Origin: Hyaloscypha bicolor E
Taxonomy: Eukaryota > Ascomycota > Leotiomycetes > Helotiales > Hyaloscyphaceae
Assembly (NCBI RefSeq): GCF_002865645.1
Contig: NW_020194552.1
Coordinates: 124,001 to 188,000 of the forward strand
Reading direction: 5' to 3'
Length of the DNA stretch: 64,000 nucleotides
Positions 29,621 to 43,138 of the stretch are shown here, piece by piece (positions within the stretch are counted from its first letter, which is position 1; each line of letters begins with the position of its first letter). Made by a program: the position numbers and the translations under genes. The notes below the pieces were generated by a model, which worked only from the letters and a program-made list of their open reading frames with translations, was not told where the DNA came from and ran no database searches.

Positions 29621-31587
29621 CTTAAAAGAGAGAGTAAAATAAATTATTATTTATTTATATTATAGAACTATATTAAATAAATTAAATAAATTAAATAAAT
29701 TAATAAAACTAATATTATATTTATATTTATTAATAATATTATAAATATATAAAATATAAAGTATTTATAAAATTTATAAAATTATTTCTTATATATAATA
29801 TAAGAATAATTAAGCCGAGAGTTAACTTTTTAATATTATAGAAGCTTATTTATAAAACTAATATATAAATTATTAAATTATTTAAAATAGTTATATTTTT
29901 ATATATATAAATAATATAATAAAATTTTATTTATTTATTAATACAATTATTTTAGGATAATATTTCTTTATAAAACAGAAAATATAAAGAATATTAAACC
30001 AGAAATAATTAGAGATAAATATATATATAATATATAAAAATTATAAAATAGAAAGTTATATTAAAATAATAAAATAATTAATTAAACTAATTAAAAAAGA
30101 ATTCAAATAAAATATAAAGTTTTAAAATATAATATTTTATTTTATTTATTTTATCTAATTAGAGAGCTTTAAAATAATAAAAATTATTTAATATATAAGT
30201 TTTAAAGAACTATATTAATATTTTAAACTAAATAGGCTTAATATATATTATTTCTCTAAATTACTAAATTTCAGGAAATATTTATATAAAACTTATCTTT
30301 TTACTAATACTAGAACCTCTAATTAAATTGCTTTTCTTTAATATTTTTCTAAAACTCTTTTTCTAAACTTTTAATTATTATAAATATAGTTTATACTAGT
30401 TTTATCTTTTTTTATACTATTATTAAATTAATTTTGGCTTATAAATTCAAGATATTTTTAACTCAAAATATATTCTTGTTTTATTTTTTACTAACTTTAA
30501 ATAATATTAAATAGCTTATAAATCTATTATAAATATAGCTTTTAATTATTAATATAAAGCTTATATTTAATAAAATATCGAGATTTAGATTCTTACTAAG
30601 TTATTTAATACTTCTAGTATTTCTTTACTAAAGATTAAAAAGAATATAAAGAAATCTTATATTTCTTGTTTTATTTATATTAGACTAAAAGAAATTTCTT
30701 ATATAAGTTATTATAAGTTCTTTATATTATTTTAGAGCTTGTTTTTAATTTAATATAATCTCTTTTACTTTAAAGAATAAAAGTAATAATTCTTATTATA
30801 ATACTATTAGTAAAGGTATTTATTATTAGAAATATATTTCTAGTTATTTCTATATTATTATTTCGAATTCTTATATTTTTATTATATAGCTTTTTTTTTT
30901 TTACTAAACTTCTAATTATTAAAGATATTATAAGCTTTTTTTCTTAATTCTCTTTATAAATTCTGACTTTTTAAAGCATTTATTTGCTTTTAGGTATTTT
31001 ATTTATATTATACTTAAGATTACTAAATTTAATAAAAAGAATAATAATAAAAGCTTTTTTACTAAAGCTTAAAAAGCTACTAAAAAGAATAAAAAGTAAT
31101 TTAATTAAGTAAAAAGCCTTTTATATAAGCTTATTAATATTATAATAAAATACTTTTAAATCTTTTATTATTAGCTTTTAAGCTCTATTATTTTAATAGA
31201 TTTTATAAATAAAAAATATAAATAAAAGCCTTTTTTTATACTATTTAATTATTTTAATCTTTATTCTAATATCTTAAAGGTTTAATAAAGCTTTAAAATT
31301 CTTAAATTAAAATTAAAATAAACTTTTTATAAGTTTATTTATAAATATATTACTTATTTAAAGATATATAATTTAAAAAACGCCTTTATTATACTTTTAA
31401 TATAGCTATATATTTTAGATATTAATATAATAAAGCTTTATAATAATTCTTTTATTCTTTTTAATAATTAGTTAAATAATTTATTTATTATTATAAAATA
31501 TAATTTAAAGCTTTTTAAGATCTAAATATAAATCCCTAAAAAGCCTTTAGAAAACTATAATTTCTTTTATTATATAAATAACTATAA
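29621..31587. repeat. RIP-degenerate AT-rich DNA, unresolved element
   Basis: About 80% A+T, with stops in all six frames and almost no CpA or TpG, while GC, AG and CT steps survive. This is what RIP (C to T mostly at CpA in duplicated DNA) leaves behind. I could not identify domain relics or ends with confidence. It lies directly left of an LTR-like repeat at 31,588 and may be the body of the same element. Confidence 0.6.
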
Positions 31588-31834
31588 TAAGTCGAGACCC
31601 GATTTATATATATAACTAAAAGCCTATATTAGATTATATAATAGAAGCTAAAGTTTTTATTATATAATATGCTTTCTTGAATTAATAAAGTAATTATATA
31701 TTATTTAGAAAGCTTAAATATTTTAAAGAATATAATTCTATTTCTTTTATTTTTATTTTTATTTTTTCTTTAAAGAATTTTAATTAATTAATTAAACTAT
31801 TAGTCTTTTTTATATAAAGGCCTAGCCCGTAATA
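31588..31834. repeat. LTR-like repeat, copy 1
   Basis: A 247-bp stretch from TAAGTCGAGACCCGATTTAT to GGCCTAGCCCGTAATA is repeated at 59,076-59,295 in the same orientation, with differences that are mostly C/T and G/A transitions. Ends of the form TA...TA fit a TG...CA terminus altered by RIP. Surrounding sequences differ, so the two copies belong to different insertions of one retrotransposon family. Confidence 0.6.
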
Positions 31835-33982
31835 TTAGAATTCTTTTTATTTTATTTTTATTAACTAGAGATTATATATATTATAAGAGGGAAACTATAA
31901 TAAAACAAAAACTTATATAAAGTATATTAGAGTATAAAACGTGACTTAATAGCAAAATAATAAGATTAAAAGTATAAATAGTAAAGTATAAATAGTATAT
32001 AGTATATAAAAGCTTAATTAATTAAATATAGAAGAGGGATTATTATCTAGAACTATAGAAAAACCAGCTTTCTTATGTGATTTCCGCAAGTCACGTGCAA
32101 AAGGCCCCAGCCTTTGCCATGTAACCAAAATATTAAAACCGTTAAAACAAAGCGATTTTAATAGAATACGGCTTGCCGTACTATAATATATGAAATTAAA
32201 AATAAGAAATACCTGAATTTATATATAGAAAACAAAGTTCGAAATAAATAAAGCTAGAAATAAACTTAATTCGAAATTATTTATAAAGCTAATATTCTAA
32301 TAAAACTTTGAAATATATAAAAGCTAATAATAAATAATATTCAAAATTATATATAGAAGCCAGAATACTAATTTAATTAATTAATATTAGGAATTATTTG
32401 GGTTTTCTTAAGCCCGGTTTAAGAAAAGAAAACTATTAGATTTTTTTATTATATAAAGATTTAGAAATAAAACTTCTAATAATTAATTAAATAAATAAAT
32501 AGCTATATAAAGCCAAAATAATAAATAAAGTCCCTTAATAGCTATAAGAAGCTTTTATAATATAGTTCTAATAGTTATTAAAACTAGCTATATAATAAAT
32601 AAACTTAATAGTAAATCTAGTTATATAAATTAAATTAATTAATAAATATATAATAATCCCGAATTTCTTATAAATATAAATATTTCCTTAATTTTCTTTT
32701 ATAAAATAACTAAAAGCTTGCCTTTTAAACTCTAATAAATTTAATAGAAATAACTTGGTCCTATATTTCTAATTTAAAGAACTTTTATAAATAAAGCTAG
32801 AAATTAATAAAAAGGTAATTAATAAAAAGAAAAAGAGAATTTAATATAGGTTTAAATACTTATTTAAAAGAATAATAAATCAAATATATTTATAGCTAAA
32901 ATATATCTAAAAAAAAATTATAATTAAAGAATTATTTAAATAAATAAATCTGACTTTTCGTAACTTATAAAAGTAATAAAAGGCCTTAAAAGAATTAAAC
33001 CAAATTTAGTAAAGATTAATTTCCTTAGGCAAATTCTTAAATAATTTTAATTACTTAATTTTAGTAGTAAAGAAATAGAAATAATAAAAAAAAATTTAAA
33101 TTTTTTTTTAAAACTATTATTATAACTGAATTTATAAAAGAAATAATAGAAATAAAAGAAAAAGAATTATATAAGAAATACTATTTCTAGTTATAAATAA
33201 TTAATAATTAGATAGCTAAAATCAAGAATATAAAAGCTTATTATTCGAACTAGTTAAATAAAAAGCCCAAAAGCCCTTTTTTATCTAAAGCTATTATATT
33301 TATTTAATTAATAAAATAGAAGCTTATTATAAATAATATAAAATAATAATTAAAGAATATTTTTAATTAGGCCTTTTAAAATAAAATTAATTAGTAAAAG
33401 AGAAAAAGACTTTACTTTTAATATAATTAAAATAATTATTTTATATATAACTATTAAATAAAGCTATATTTTAATTCCTTTTTTCGAATTAGTAAATAAA
33501 GGAAATAAAAGAAGAAAAAATAATTAAAAATAAAAGTAAAAAATATTAAAATATTAAAAATAATCTTAAAAAAGATAAAAATAACTAAAAAAAAAGAATA
33601 ATAATATTTTAAATAAAAATAGAAATAAATAAAAAAAATTAAATTTATTTAATTTAGAAAAAAACTAGCTTCTAATAAAAATTACTATTAAAAATATATA
33701 AAAATAAAATTAGATTAATAAACTTAAAATTAATTTCGAAAAAATATAATTAAATTTTCTTTTTTTATATTAGTAATAATTAATAAAGAGTATTTTATAT
33801 ATATTATATAAAATAATTAATTTTCGCTTTATTAATTAATATAACCTCTAATATATATTAATTACTTCTAAATAAATAAAGGCTTTTAATAAGATAATAG
33901 ATATAATTAGAGAAATAGTAATATTTAATATAAATATTAATAGCTATTATAAATCTTATATTTTTCTTTATATAATTCCTAT
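31835..33982. repeat. RIP-degenerate AT-rich DNA with a small GC-richer island
   Basis: Mostly decayed AT-rich sequence without recognisable ends. At about 32,068-32,186 a short island keeps normal composition, including TTCCGCAAGTCACGTGCAAA, GGCCCCAGCCTTTGCC and a TACGGCTTGCCGTA palindrome. Runs of A-rich sequence (33,100-33,660) suggest a decayed coding strand, but I could not place a domain. Confidence 0.5.
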
Positions 33983-34264
33983 TATAATTTTATATTTATC
34001 TAAACTTAATATCTAGTATTTAATATCTAAGCTTAGTATTTAATATTTGAAGTTATATAATAATTATATATAATAAAGCTAAAGAAAGCTATATTCTGAG
34101 AAATTTAGAATATTAAGCCCTATTAGACTAAGTTATAAGTAAGGAATTATAAATACTTAAGAAACCTTAATTCGAGACTTCTTTTTCTCTTTAGCTTAGT
34201 TTTTTTAATAAATAGTTCTTTTATAAATACCTTATTTATAGACTTCCTTTATAGGGCTATAATA
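33983..34264 (+). repeat. Left LTR of Gypsy-A
   Basis: 282 bp, matching 53,191-53,445. It contains a local tandem duplication (TTAGTATTTAATAT-like, 27 bp) missing from the right LTR. Confidence 0.7.
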
Positions 34265-37200
34265 TTAAACTAAGCTTTTTCTTTTTATCTAAAAAGGTTT
34301 TAGAATATCTTTTCTAAAATAATTATTTATTTCTAAAAAATAACTTTATATATATAAATTATATATATCTAATACTTTAATATAGCCTTTTATACTAATA
34401 GTTCTTCTAAAAGTCTTTATTTATATCCTATAATTCTATTTCTTATATCTAGTACTAAGAATACTTCTAGAATAAAACCTTTTATTTCAGAAAATTTTCT
34501 TATTCTATCTAATATTTATTCTAATATACTTATATTATAATAAGCCTAAATCAAGATCTAAATAAATATCCAGACTAATTATATAACCCTAAATAGCTTG
34601 GCTACTAATCTAGCTTATTTACTTAATATAAAGAAAATTCTCCGAGAAAATTCTATTAATAGAAATTACATTTCAGGTAATATATATTTCTAATTTAAGT
34701 ATTATAATACGATATCTAATTTCCTAATTCCTTTTATTAAATAAATATATCCGGCCAGAAAAATTCCTAAATATAGTAAGTTTTATTCTATAAAGATTCC
34801 GGATTTTTTAAAGCTTAATAATAGTAAAAACTTAATTTATAACTATTAGTAAATCCAGATTATTAATAAATTCAAAGTTAATATAAACTATTATATAAAT
34901 AAAAATACTTATATATATTATATTTTTAATTATATAAAAAGTAATATCTAATATTATTTAATATAAGTTTAATACTATTAATTCTTTTAAAATAGCTATA
35001 GAAATAATTAATTATTTTAATAAATACTTTATTAATTCTTATTATATATATGAAACTAAATATAAAAAGCTATAAATAAATAAGATTTAAATCTTTTATA
35101 AATTTAAGACTAAGTTTATTTATTTAATAAATAAAGCTTAAATCTATTTATAAAACTATTTTAATAAGCTATATAATAAGTTAATACTTCTTTTTTAAGA
35201 ATAACTTATAAGCTAGTACTATTTTATTTATATGTTTTATAATCTATATTATATAGCTTTATTAATTAATTCCGAAATAAAAATATTATAAACTTATAAA
35301 AACCTTAAAAAGTATATTAAGACTCAAGCTATAACTACTTTTCTAATTTTTACTACTTCTAATATCTTTATATTTACTATTTTCAAGCTTTATATAATAA
35401 TTTCTCGTATTTTTATACTAGTTCGAATATCTTTAATTATTAGTAAATTAGTTATTAAAAGAAAAGGCATTTCCGCTTTAATTTTAACTTGCTTTAACTA
35501 TTCTTAGACTAGTTATATAGCCCGTAATTATCTAGTACTAAAGTATATTACTAATATTAAGGAACTAGAAAAAAATAATAAGCTTATAGAGGCTAATATA
35601 AATAATATATTAGGAAATAAAAATATCTAGAAAAAAACTTCTTTTTAGATAAACATGAAATTAATTTTATAGAAATTAACCTAAATTAGTTAATAAAAGA
35701 ACTATACTTAACTATATTCTATAGCTTATTTTATAATAAATATTTAATAAATATTTCTTCTTTTATTAACTCTGAAATAAATAGTTTTATATTTATTAAT
35801 GCTTTTTTTATTATAAATATATATTTTTTTTTAATTTCAAATTCTAGAATTTATCTAAGTTTATTAATATTAAAAAATATAATAATAAGCTAGGAACTTG
35901 TATTATCTATTTCTTAAAAATATATTTTATTATTAACTAGAAATAATAATATAATATTCTTTTATTAATTCTTAAACTTAGATTTTATAATTTTATTCTC
36001 GGCTATAAATAGCTAAAATACTTTAATTTACTTTTTAATATTTAAAACTAATATTTAATATAGCCCGAGATTCTTTTCTATTACTTTTAGTTATATAAAA
36101 AATTCTTATATTTTAAAAGACTCTATTTCCTATTCTAAAATATACTTTTTATTTTAATTATTAAATAAATATTAAAGCTAGAAATTATATATTTAATAAA
36201 AAGAACTAATAATAAATAGCTAGAAAATAAGCCTCTATTAAAAACTATAATATAGAGAATAACTCTACTATTAATTCTTTTTTATATACTAGCTTTACTA
36301 ATAATACTATTTTCGAATATAATTCTATTAATTCTAAATTAGATTTAAATAAAGAACCTAAACTAATACTAATTACTTTTATTTCTTAAAAGCCGAAAAT
36401 TAAATACTTCTATAAATAGAATACTTAAAATAGCTATTATTAAATAGAAAACTCTCTAGTTAGTATTATTTGCCTTATAAATATCTTATATTAGAAAAGA
36501 TTATATATAGAAAAAAAGCTAATAAAAGCTTTTATTATTAAGATTACTAGTATTAGTTCTATAAATATATATTATAACCTTTAATAACCCGAGAATAAAG
36601 CCTTTATTATAAGCTTCTATAAAATTAATAGTTTTTTTAAATAATAAAGAAAGTTCTTTTTAAAAGCTAATATTAAAGATTTTATTATTCCCGAATAATA
36701 TATTAAGTTTAATAATATTTTTTTTTTAAAAAGCTTCTAATATTCTACTTTTCTATTAATTATATAATTATAAGATATAATTAAAAAAAAGCAAAAAATA
36801 CCTGAAATATAATCTTTTATATAAAATAATAATAATAGAATTAGAAGTTATAAAGAAATATTTCCTAAAGAATCTTAATAAGGGCTTTATTATTTATAGC
36901 TTCTATTCTTTTTATAAGAAAGTCTAATAGAAGCTTATAATTCTATATTAATTATTAAAAGCTTAACTAGATTACTTATAAAAACTATTATTCTTTTTCT
37001 TTTACTAATAAAACTTTAGCTAGAATTAGTTAAGCCAAAATCTTTATAAAGCTTAATATTTATTTAGCTTTTTACTAAATTCATATAAATCCTAAATTAG
37101 AAAAATTAATAATATTTTATATATATTATAGAATATATAAATATAAGATTTTATTTTTTTAGATTAATTAATAGGCTAATTACTTATTAATATTATATAA

Positions 37201-38933
37201 ATAATATTTTATTTAATTATTTTAATAATAAATTAGAATATAAACTTTATATAAAAAAGATTCTTTAGTATTTCTAAAATATAGGCTTATAAGTAAATAT
37301 TAAGAAATATAAATTTCATATTATATATATAAAATATCTTAGCTTTATTATTTTTATAAATAATATTAAAATTAATTCTAAAAAGGCTACTATTATAAAG
37401 AATTAGAAAGCTTTTTAAACTATAAAAGAAATATAAGCCTTTTTAGGATTCTATAACTTCTATAAAAGATTTATTTATAATTATAATAAAATTATTAAGC
37501 CTTTATTAAATCTTATATATACGAATATTTTCTTTTTATTTAATAAGATTTAAAATCTATTTTATTATTATAATTTAGAATAATAATTAATAATTAAAAC
37601 TAATATCTTAAATAGTATTATTACTAATATCTTTTTCTAATAATATAAAAATAAGTAATATTTTATAATATTTTATAATAATAAAGAAGCTTATAAATAA
37701 ATAAGCTAAATAGGCTAAAGCCTTAGCTAAATACTATTTTATTATCTAATATAAATCCGGTAAATAGAATATAAAAGCTAATATTTTAATATATTAAAAT
37801 AATAAAATTATATAATAAAATAAAATAAAAGAGAAATATTATATTAAAGCTTTTTTTTAAAAAAAACTAAATTAACTTAAAAATATTTCGAAATCTTAAT
37901 ATTAAAATTAAAATTAATTTTCTTTTTTAAAATAATAATAATAATTTTAATAAAATAAATAAATTAATTAAGTAAATTCTATAAAATAATTATAAAGCCT
38001 TTTCTTTATAAGCCCTTTATAAATAGACTTAATAAGATAATATTAATTTTATTATAAAAGATAAATTACTATTATATTATAAATAATTTATAATACTAGA
38101 TAAATAACTATATATAGATTTAATTTATAAAGCTTATAACTAAGTCTATAATAAAATAAATATTCTAAGAAATAAAACCCCTAATTTACTTTATTTTTTA
38201 CTAGTTCCGAATTATTTATAGTAATATATTATAATAGATTTCAAATTAATATCTGATTTAAAATCTGGCTATAATACTATATATATTATAATTAACTAAT
38301 TAAATAAATAAGCTATTTTTATATTTTATTATAAAATAACTATAATAAAGAATATAATAAGAATATATTTCTAAACTATCTATTATTATTATAGCTCTTT
38401 AGCCTCTATTATTTATAAACTAATAAATAAATAGAAATTATAAACTAATATATTAATTAATAATTATATTTATATATTATATATTACTAAAATAACTAAA
38501 ATAAGTATTTACTAATAATTAATTATATTTATTTTCTTATATAATTCTATTAATATATTTCTATATAAACTCTTTAATAATAGGCTTTTATAAATTTTCT
38601 TTAACTAATTAACCCTAATAACTATATCCTAAAATAAGCTAAATAAAATAAAGGCTTAATAAATTACTAGATAAATAGAGAATATTATAAAAAGAAATAA
38701 GAAAAATATAGAATTAATATAAAAGAAAATAAAGAAATATACTAATATTAAATATTATTCTATAGACTTTAAAATAAGAAATAAAATATATATATTAATA
38801 AAGAAATAGAAAATATAATATTCTAATTATAAAATAAACTACTAAATAGCCGGGCCTTATCCGATCTTATATTAAATTAATAATTCCTATAAAATTAAAT
38901 TATTTAAAAGTATTAAAATTCATAATATATTTT

Positions 38934-39244
38934 TGTTAGTTTACTAGTAATATATAATACTATTATATAAATCGTGAAATACTATTTGTATATAATTAGT
39001 AAAGTTATTCTTTAGAAATAGGAATTATAGTATTATAGTATTAATATGCGATCCCTAAATCTACTAAGCCTAAAGGGGTCTAGTTTACTAGTCGAGTTAC
39101 TAATAAGATACGAGGTTATATAACTATATCCCGTATCTCATATCTCATTACTTATATTCTATTACCTATATTCTATTACTTATATCCCGTATCTCGTATC
39201 CCGTAATTATATATATAACTCCTAAAGAAATAGCTATACTAATA
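38934..39244 (-). repeat. Left (3') LTR of Copia-1
   Basis: 311 bp. It keeps the TG start and several CCCGTATC words. Copies of equal length at 52,486-52,796 and a shortened one at 62,324-62,596. Confidence 0.8.
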
Positions 39245-40321
39245 CTAGAAACTTTCTAAAAACACAAAAAACAGAAAATAGTACTTTCCTCTAATTATAT
39301 ATAAGTTCCCTAATCCGGCCTAGTACCAGATTCCCCAAATACTCTATATATCTATATTATTTTTAAGGTTTTAGTTATATACTAAAGGCCGCGGCCTTTT
39401 ATATATAACCTTCCCTTCTATAAGTTCATATTCCCTAATCCGGCCTAGTACTAGATACTCAGATATTAGATATTTAGATACTAGATACTAAAGGAATCTC
39501 TATATATATTCTCCTATTCATATATCTATTTCTTGCTTTATTTGTATTTAACTTATTTCTTTATATCTAACTATATAGTATTTATATTAATAAGGCACTT
39601 AAGGATATTTAATAGCTTCGATTTTATTATAGAGTCGGCAGGATTCGATTTTCCCTTAATCTACTTAACTTTTATAATCTCTTATTATTTATATACCTAG
39701 CAGAGGTATATTATATTAATTATTAGGTATTTCTCTCGAGTAGTACCCAATTTAATAAGGCATTTATATAACGACTTCGAATTCATATAAATAACTAGTA
39801 GTAATTCCATTTCTAGTACTTTATTAATTATAGATTTAACTAAAATACCTATATTAAAACCATAAGCCATATTATAGAGTTCTAAAGCTAGAATACTTCT
39901 AGTAACTCTCTTGTATTTAGTAAAAGACTAGTAAATAATATTAGTATATCTAGTTCTATTTACTAGAACTAGAATATATTCGATTTAGGAAAAAAGATCT
40001 CTATTATTTATAAATAAAGCATTTATAAAAATAATTAAATATAAGAACTTCTTTACTAGCTTTATAAATCTCAGTTCTCTAGTAATATTCTCAATTTACT
40101 ATTTAATATACTTATTAAATGCCTTTATATTAGTTTCCGAGAATTTAATAGCTTAAATAGTAATTAATAGGTTATATAAAGCTTTTAGTTAATAAACTAA
40201 TATAATATATACTTCTTTAATATATTAGGTAATATATTAGTTCTTAATAAAAAGATTTTAATAAATAATACTTCTATTACTTATAGTAATAATATTCTTT
40301 ATAGAAATAGTTCGGAGGTTT

Positions 40322-40648
40322 TATAAGATATATAATAATAGGGTAATATATAAGTAGTTAAGATAAGTAAGCTATAAAGTAATACTTGTAAGTATAACTA
40401 ATTCCAAGAATTAATTCTAATAAAAGACTAATTAATACTTCTTTCCAAAGCTAGAAGTATTTCCCTATATATTTCCTAGTACTTAGCTAAGCCTATAAAG
40501 TACTTTACTTAACTAGGAAATATAATTCCATATAATTCATATAATTCCAATTACCTATATAATTCCGATTATAAGCTTTACCTAAAATAGGAAACTAGAT
40601 CTATAATATCTAATACCTATTTATATACTATTATATATATCTATTATA
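40322..40648 (-). repeat. Left (3') LTR of Gypsy-B
   Basis: 327 bp, starting TATAAGATATATAATA and ending CTATTATA. It matches 47,421-47,747 with mostly transition differences, and GGTTT lies directly outside. Confidence 0.85.
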
Positions 40649-41212
40649 TTAATTCTTTTTCTAGGCCCTTATTCCTAAAAGGCCTGAGAAAACTATAAAT
40701 AGCTTTATAAATAGTTCCCTAAAACTTTTCCGGCTATTAGTTCTTTCTAAAACTCCCTATAATTACCTTATTATTATACTAGGTAATAGACTTGAGAATA
40801 TAGTTTACTAATCCTATCTAGCTAACTTATAAATTACCTCTAGTAATTCCCTTTTATAAAAGTAATACGGGTATAATATATACTATTAGACAGGAAGCTC
40901 TTCCGGTTTTCTAATTAGTTTATAAATCCTAACTTAGCCTCTATTTATAAATAAATTATTACTTTATAGGCCTAAGAGCTTGGAAAAATTAATCCGATTT
41001 TCTGGTTCGTTTATAAATCTCTTCTTTAGAATTTTCTAAATATTCCTAGTATAGAGCTAGTTCCGAATTTATAATTACTATTTAGGGAAAGAATATTATA
41101 AAAAGGCTTCTTTTTTCCTACTAACTAATCTTTTCTTTCCTTAACTATAATACTATATCTAGTTCCTCCTCGTCCCTTATCTTCTTTCTTTAAGCCTTCT
41201 TTAAACTTCTTT

Positions 41213-41266
41213 AAGTTTTATTTAAGCTTTATTTAAGCTTTATTTAAGCTTTATTCAAGTTCTCTT
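41213..41266. repeat. Short tandem repeat of a TTTATTTAAGC unit
   Basis: Four to five adjoining copies of an 11-bp unit inside Gypsy-B, near its 3' end. Some copies differ by one base. This is likely a slippage product in or beside the element's non-coding tail. Confidence 0.6.
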
Positions 41267-42783
41267 CTAATTTCCTTTTTTACTTCTTTATTTATTAAGA
41301 TAAATACTTCTTTTAGTATTTATTAGCTTATTACTACCTATTTAGCTAATACTTTTATATCCTTAATTTGCTCTTATTATCTTTAATATTCCAAGAATAT
41401 TACCAAGTTTCCCGACCTTGCTTATATTAAAAGTAATAATTACTTAATATATAATTATTACTATTTCAAGAATAAGAAATATAATTCTATAAGTTATAAT
41501 TTCTTTTATTTATTTCCTATTCTAATATTATTTAAGGTTTCTTAAATATATATAATATAATTAAACCACCTTTTTTAAGCTATTAATATATATAAGCATT
41601 TTCCTTATTCTTTACTCAAAAGAGAAAAGGCTATTATTATTCTTTTTCTATACTAAATAGTATATATTTCTCGTATTAAAGCTATTATTCGAGGCTAATA
41701 GATTCCCCTAATAATCTAAGAAATAAGTCAAGTAATTCTTACTAGCTTAGTATAAATATAAAGTACTTTTAATAATATAATTAATATTCTTTAGTATTAA
41801 ATAAGCTTACTTTTTCCTTATTTCTTACTAATAGCTAATAGCTTTATAGGCTAATTTATTACCTGTTTCTCGAAAGAATTCTAATAAGAATAATAATAAG
41901 AATAATAGAGAGTAATTATAAAGGTAAGATATTTATAAGATATAGAAATTAGAATTTTTAGAGTTCTTAATAATTTTTATATGTTTTTTCCAAGAATAAA
42001 TATATGGTTTTTAATAGTTTTCTAATAAAAGCATTTATTTTTTATATCTTTATTTAACTAATAATATTATAATATTACTTTTTTCTAAGTATTTTTTATA
42101 ATTCTTAAGCTATATTCTCTAGATTACTTAGTAGTTCCTATATATTATTTACTAGTAAATAGCTCTTCTAATAAATAAGATACTTCTTTTCTTTTCTATC
42201 TTTCCTATAGGCTATAATAGATTCTACCTCGAATTCTTCTTTGCCCTTAATCTCGACTAGTTCTGGTTTTACTATAGTACTAGCTTACGGGTACTATAGT
42301 TCCAAAAGAGAAATATAGAAAATATTATAGATCTAATATAATAGTAGTAATTCTAAGTAATATACTTATTTATATATTCCTATAACTTCCAGAATTTTAA
42401 AGAGATTAAGATATTTATTTATTAGCTTTATATTAGGTTATAGCTATTAAATATTCTTTATTTAAAGTATAACTTTATTATATATATTAAATTCCTTATT
42501 AATATATTTCTTATTATAATACTTTTTCTATATATTTACTACTTCTTACTATTACTTCTCTAGTATCTTCTATTTTACTTAAATTCTTTATATTCTTTCC
42601 TATATTACTAGTACTCCTCTTTCTAAAATATTATCCTTAATATATAGTTTAATACTAGGATAAAATCCGTATAATATATAGAATAGAGAAATTCCTATTA
42701 TTAAATATATAGAATTATTATATATGAATTTTATAAGAATAAGCTTTACTATCTAGTTATTCTACTAGTAGCTAGTATAATTA

Positions 42784-43138
42784 TTTGGTAGTTCTCACCT
42801 CTAACTCGCTTAGTATGCCTTATAGGTAAGAGATAGCAATATGTAATAAATAGTAATATGCAAATCGTATCAAAATTTATATAGGCAAATGGGGCAGATT
42901 TGTATTATAATAATGCCTTAATCTTTTAGACTTAAAATTTACTAATCTAAAGGGCCTATATCTTGGAATTAATTTCTAATACTTAGATACTATTTTATTA
43001 TACTATGTTGTGAGAATTCAAAGGAAGAAAAGAAGAGATTTCTACTAAAATCTCAGATTTGCATATTACTATTTATTATATATTACTATTTCTTACCTAT
43101 AAGGCATACTAGGCGAATTATAAGTGGGAAACACCAAA
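42784..43138. mobile_element. 355-bp foldback MITE inside Gypsy-B
   Basis: Terminal inverted repeats of 83 bp at 42,784-42,866 and 43,056-43,138, starting TTTGGTRKTTCYCAC and including the shared core AGTATGCCTTATAGGTAAG. Mismatches between arms are mainly transitions. The 189-bp centre has no frame. A target duplication could not be fixed: the flanks are AATTA and CGATTAG. It is a non-autonomous DNA element of unknown superfamily and the fourth level of the nest. Confidence 0.75.
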
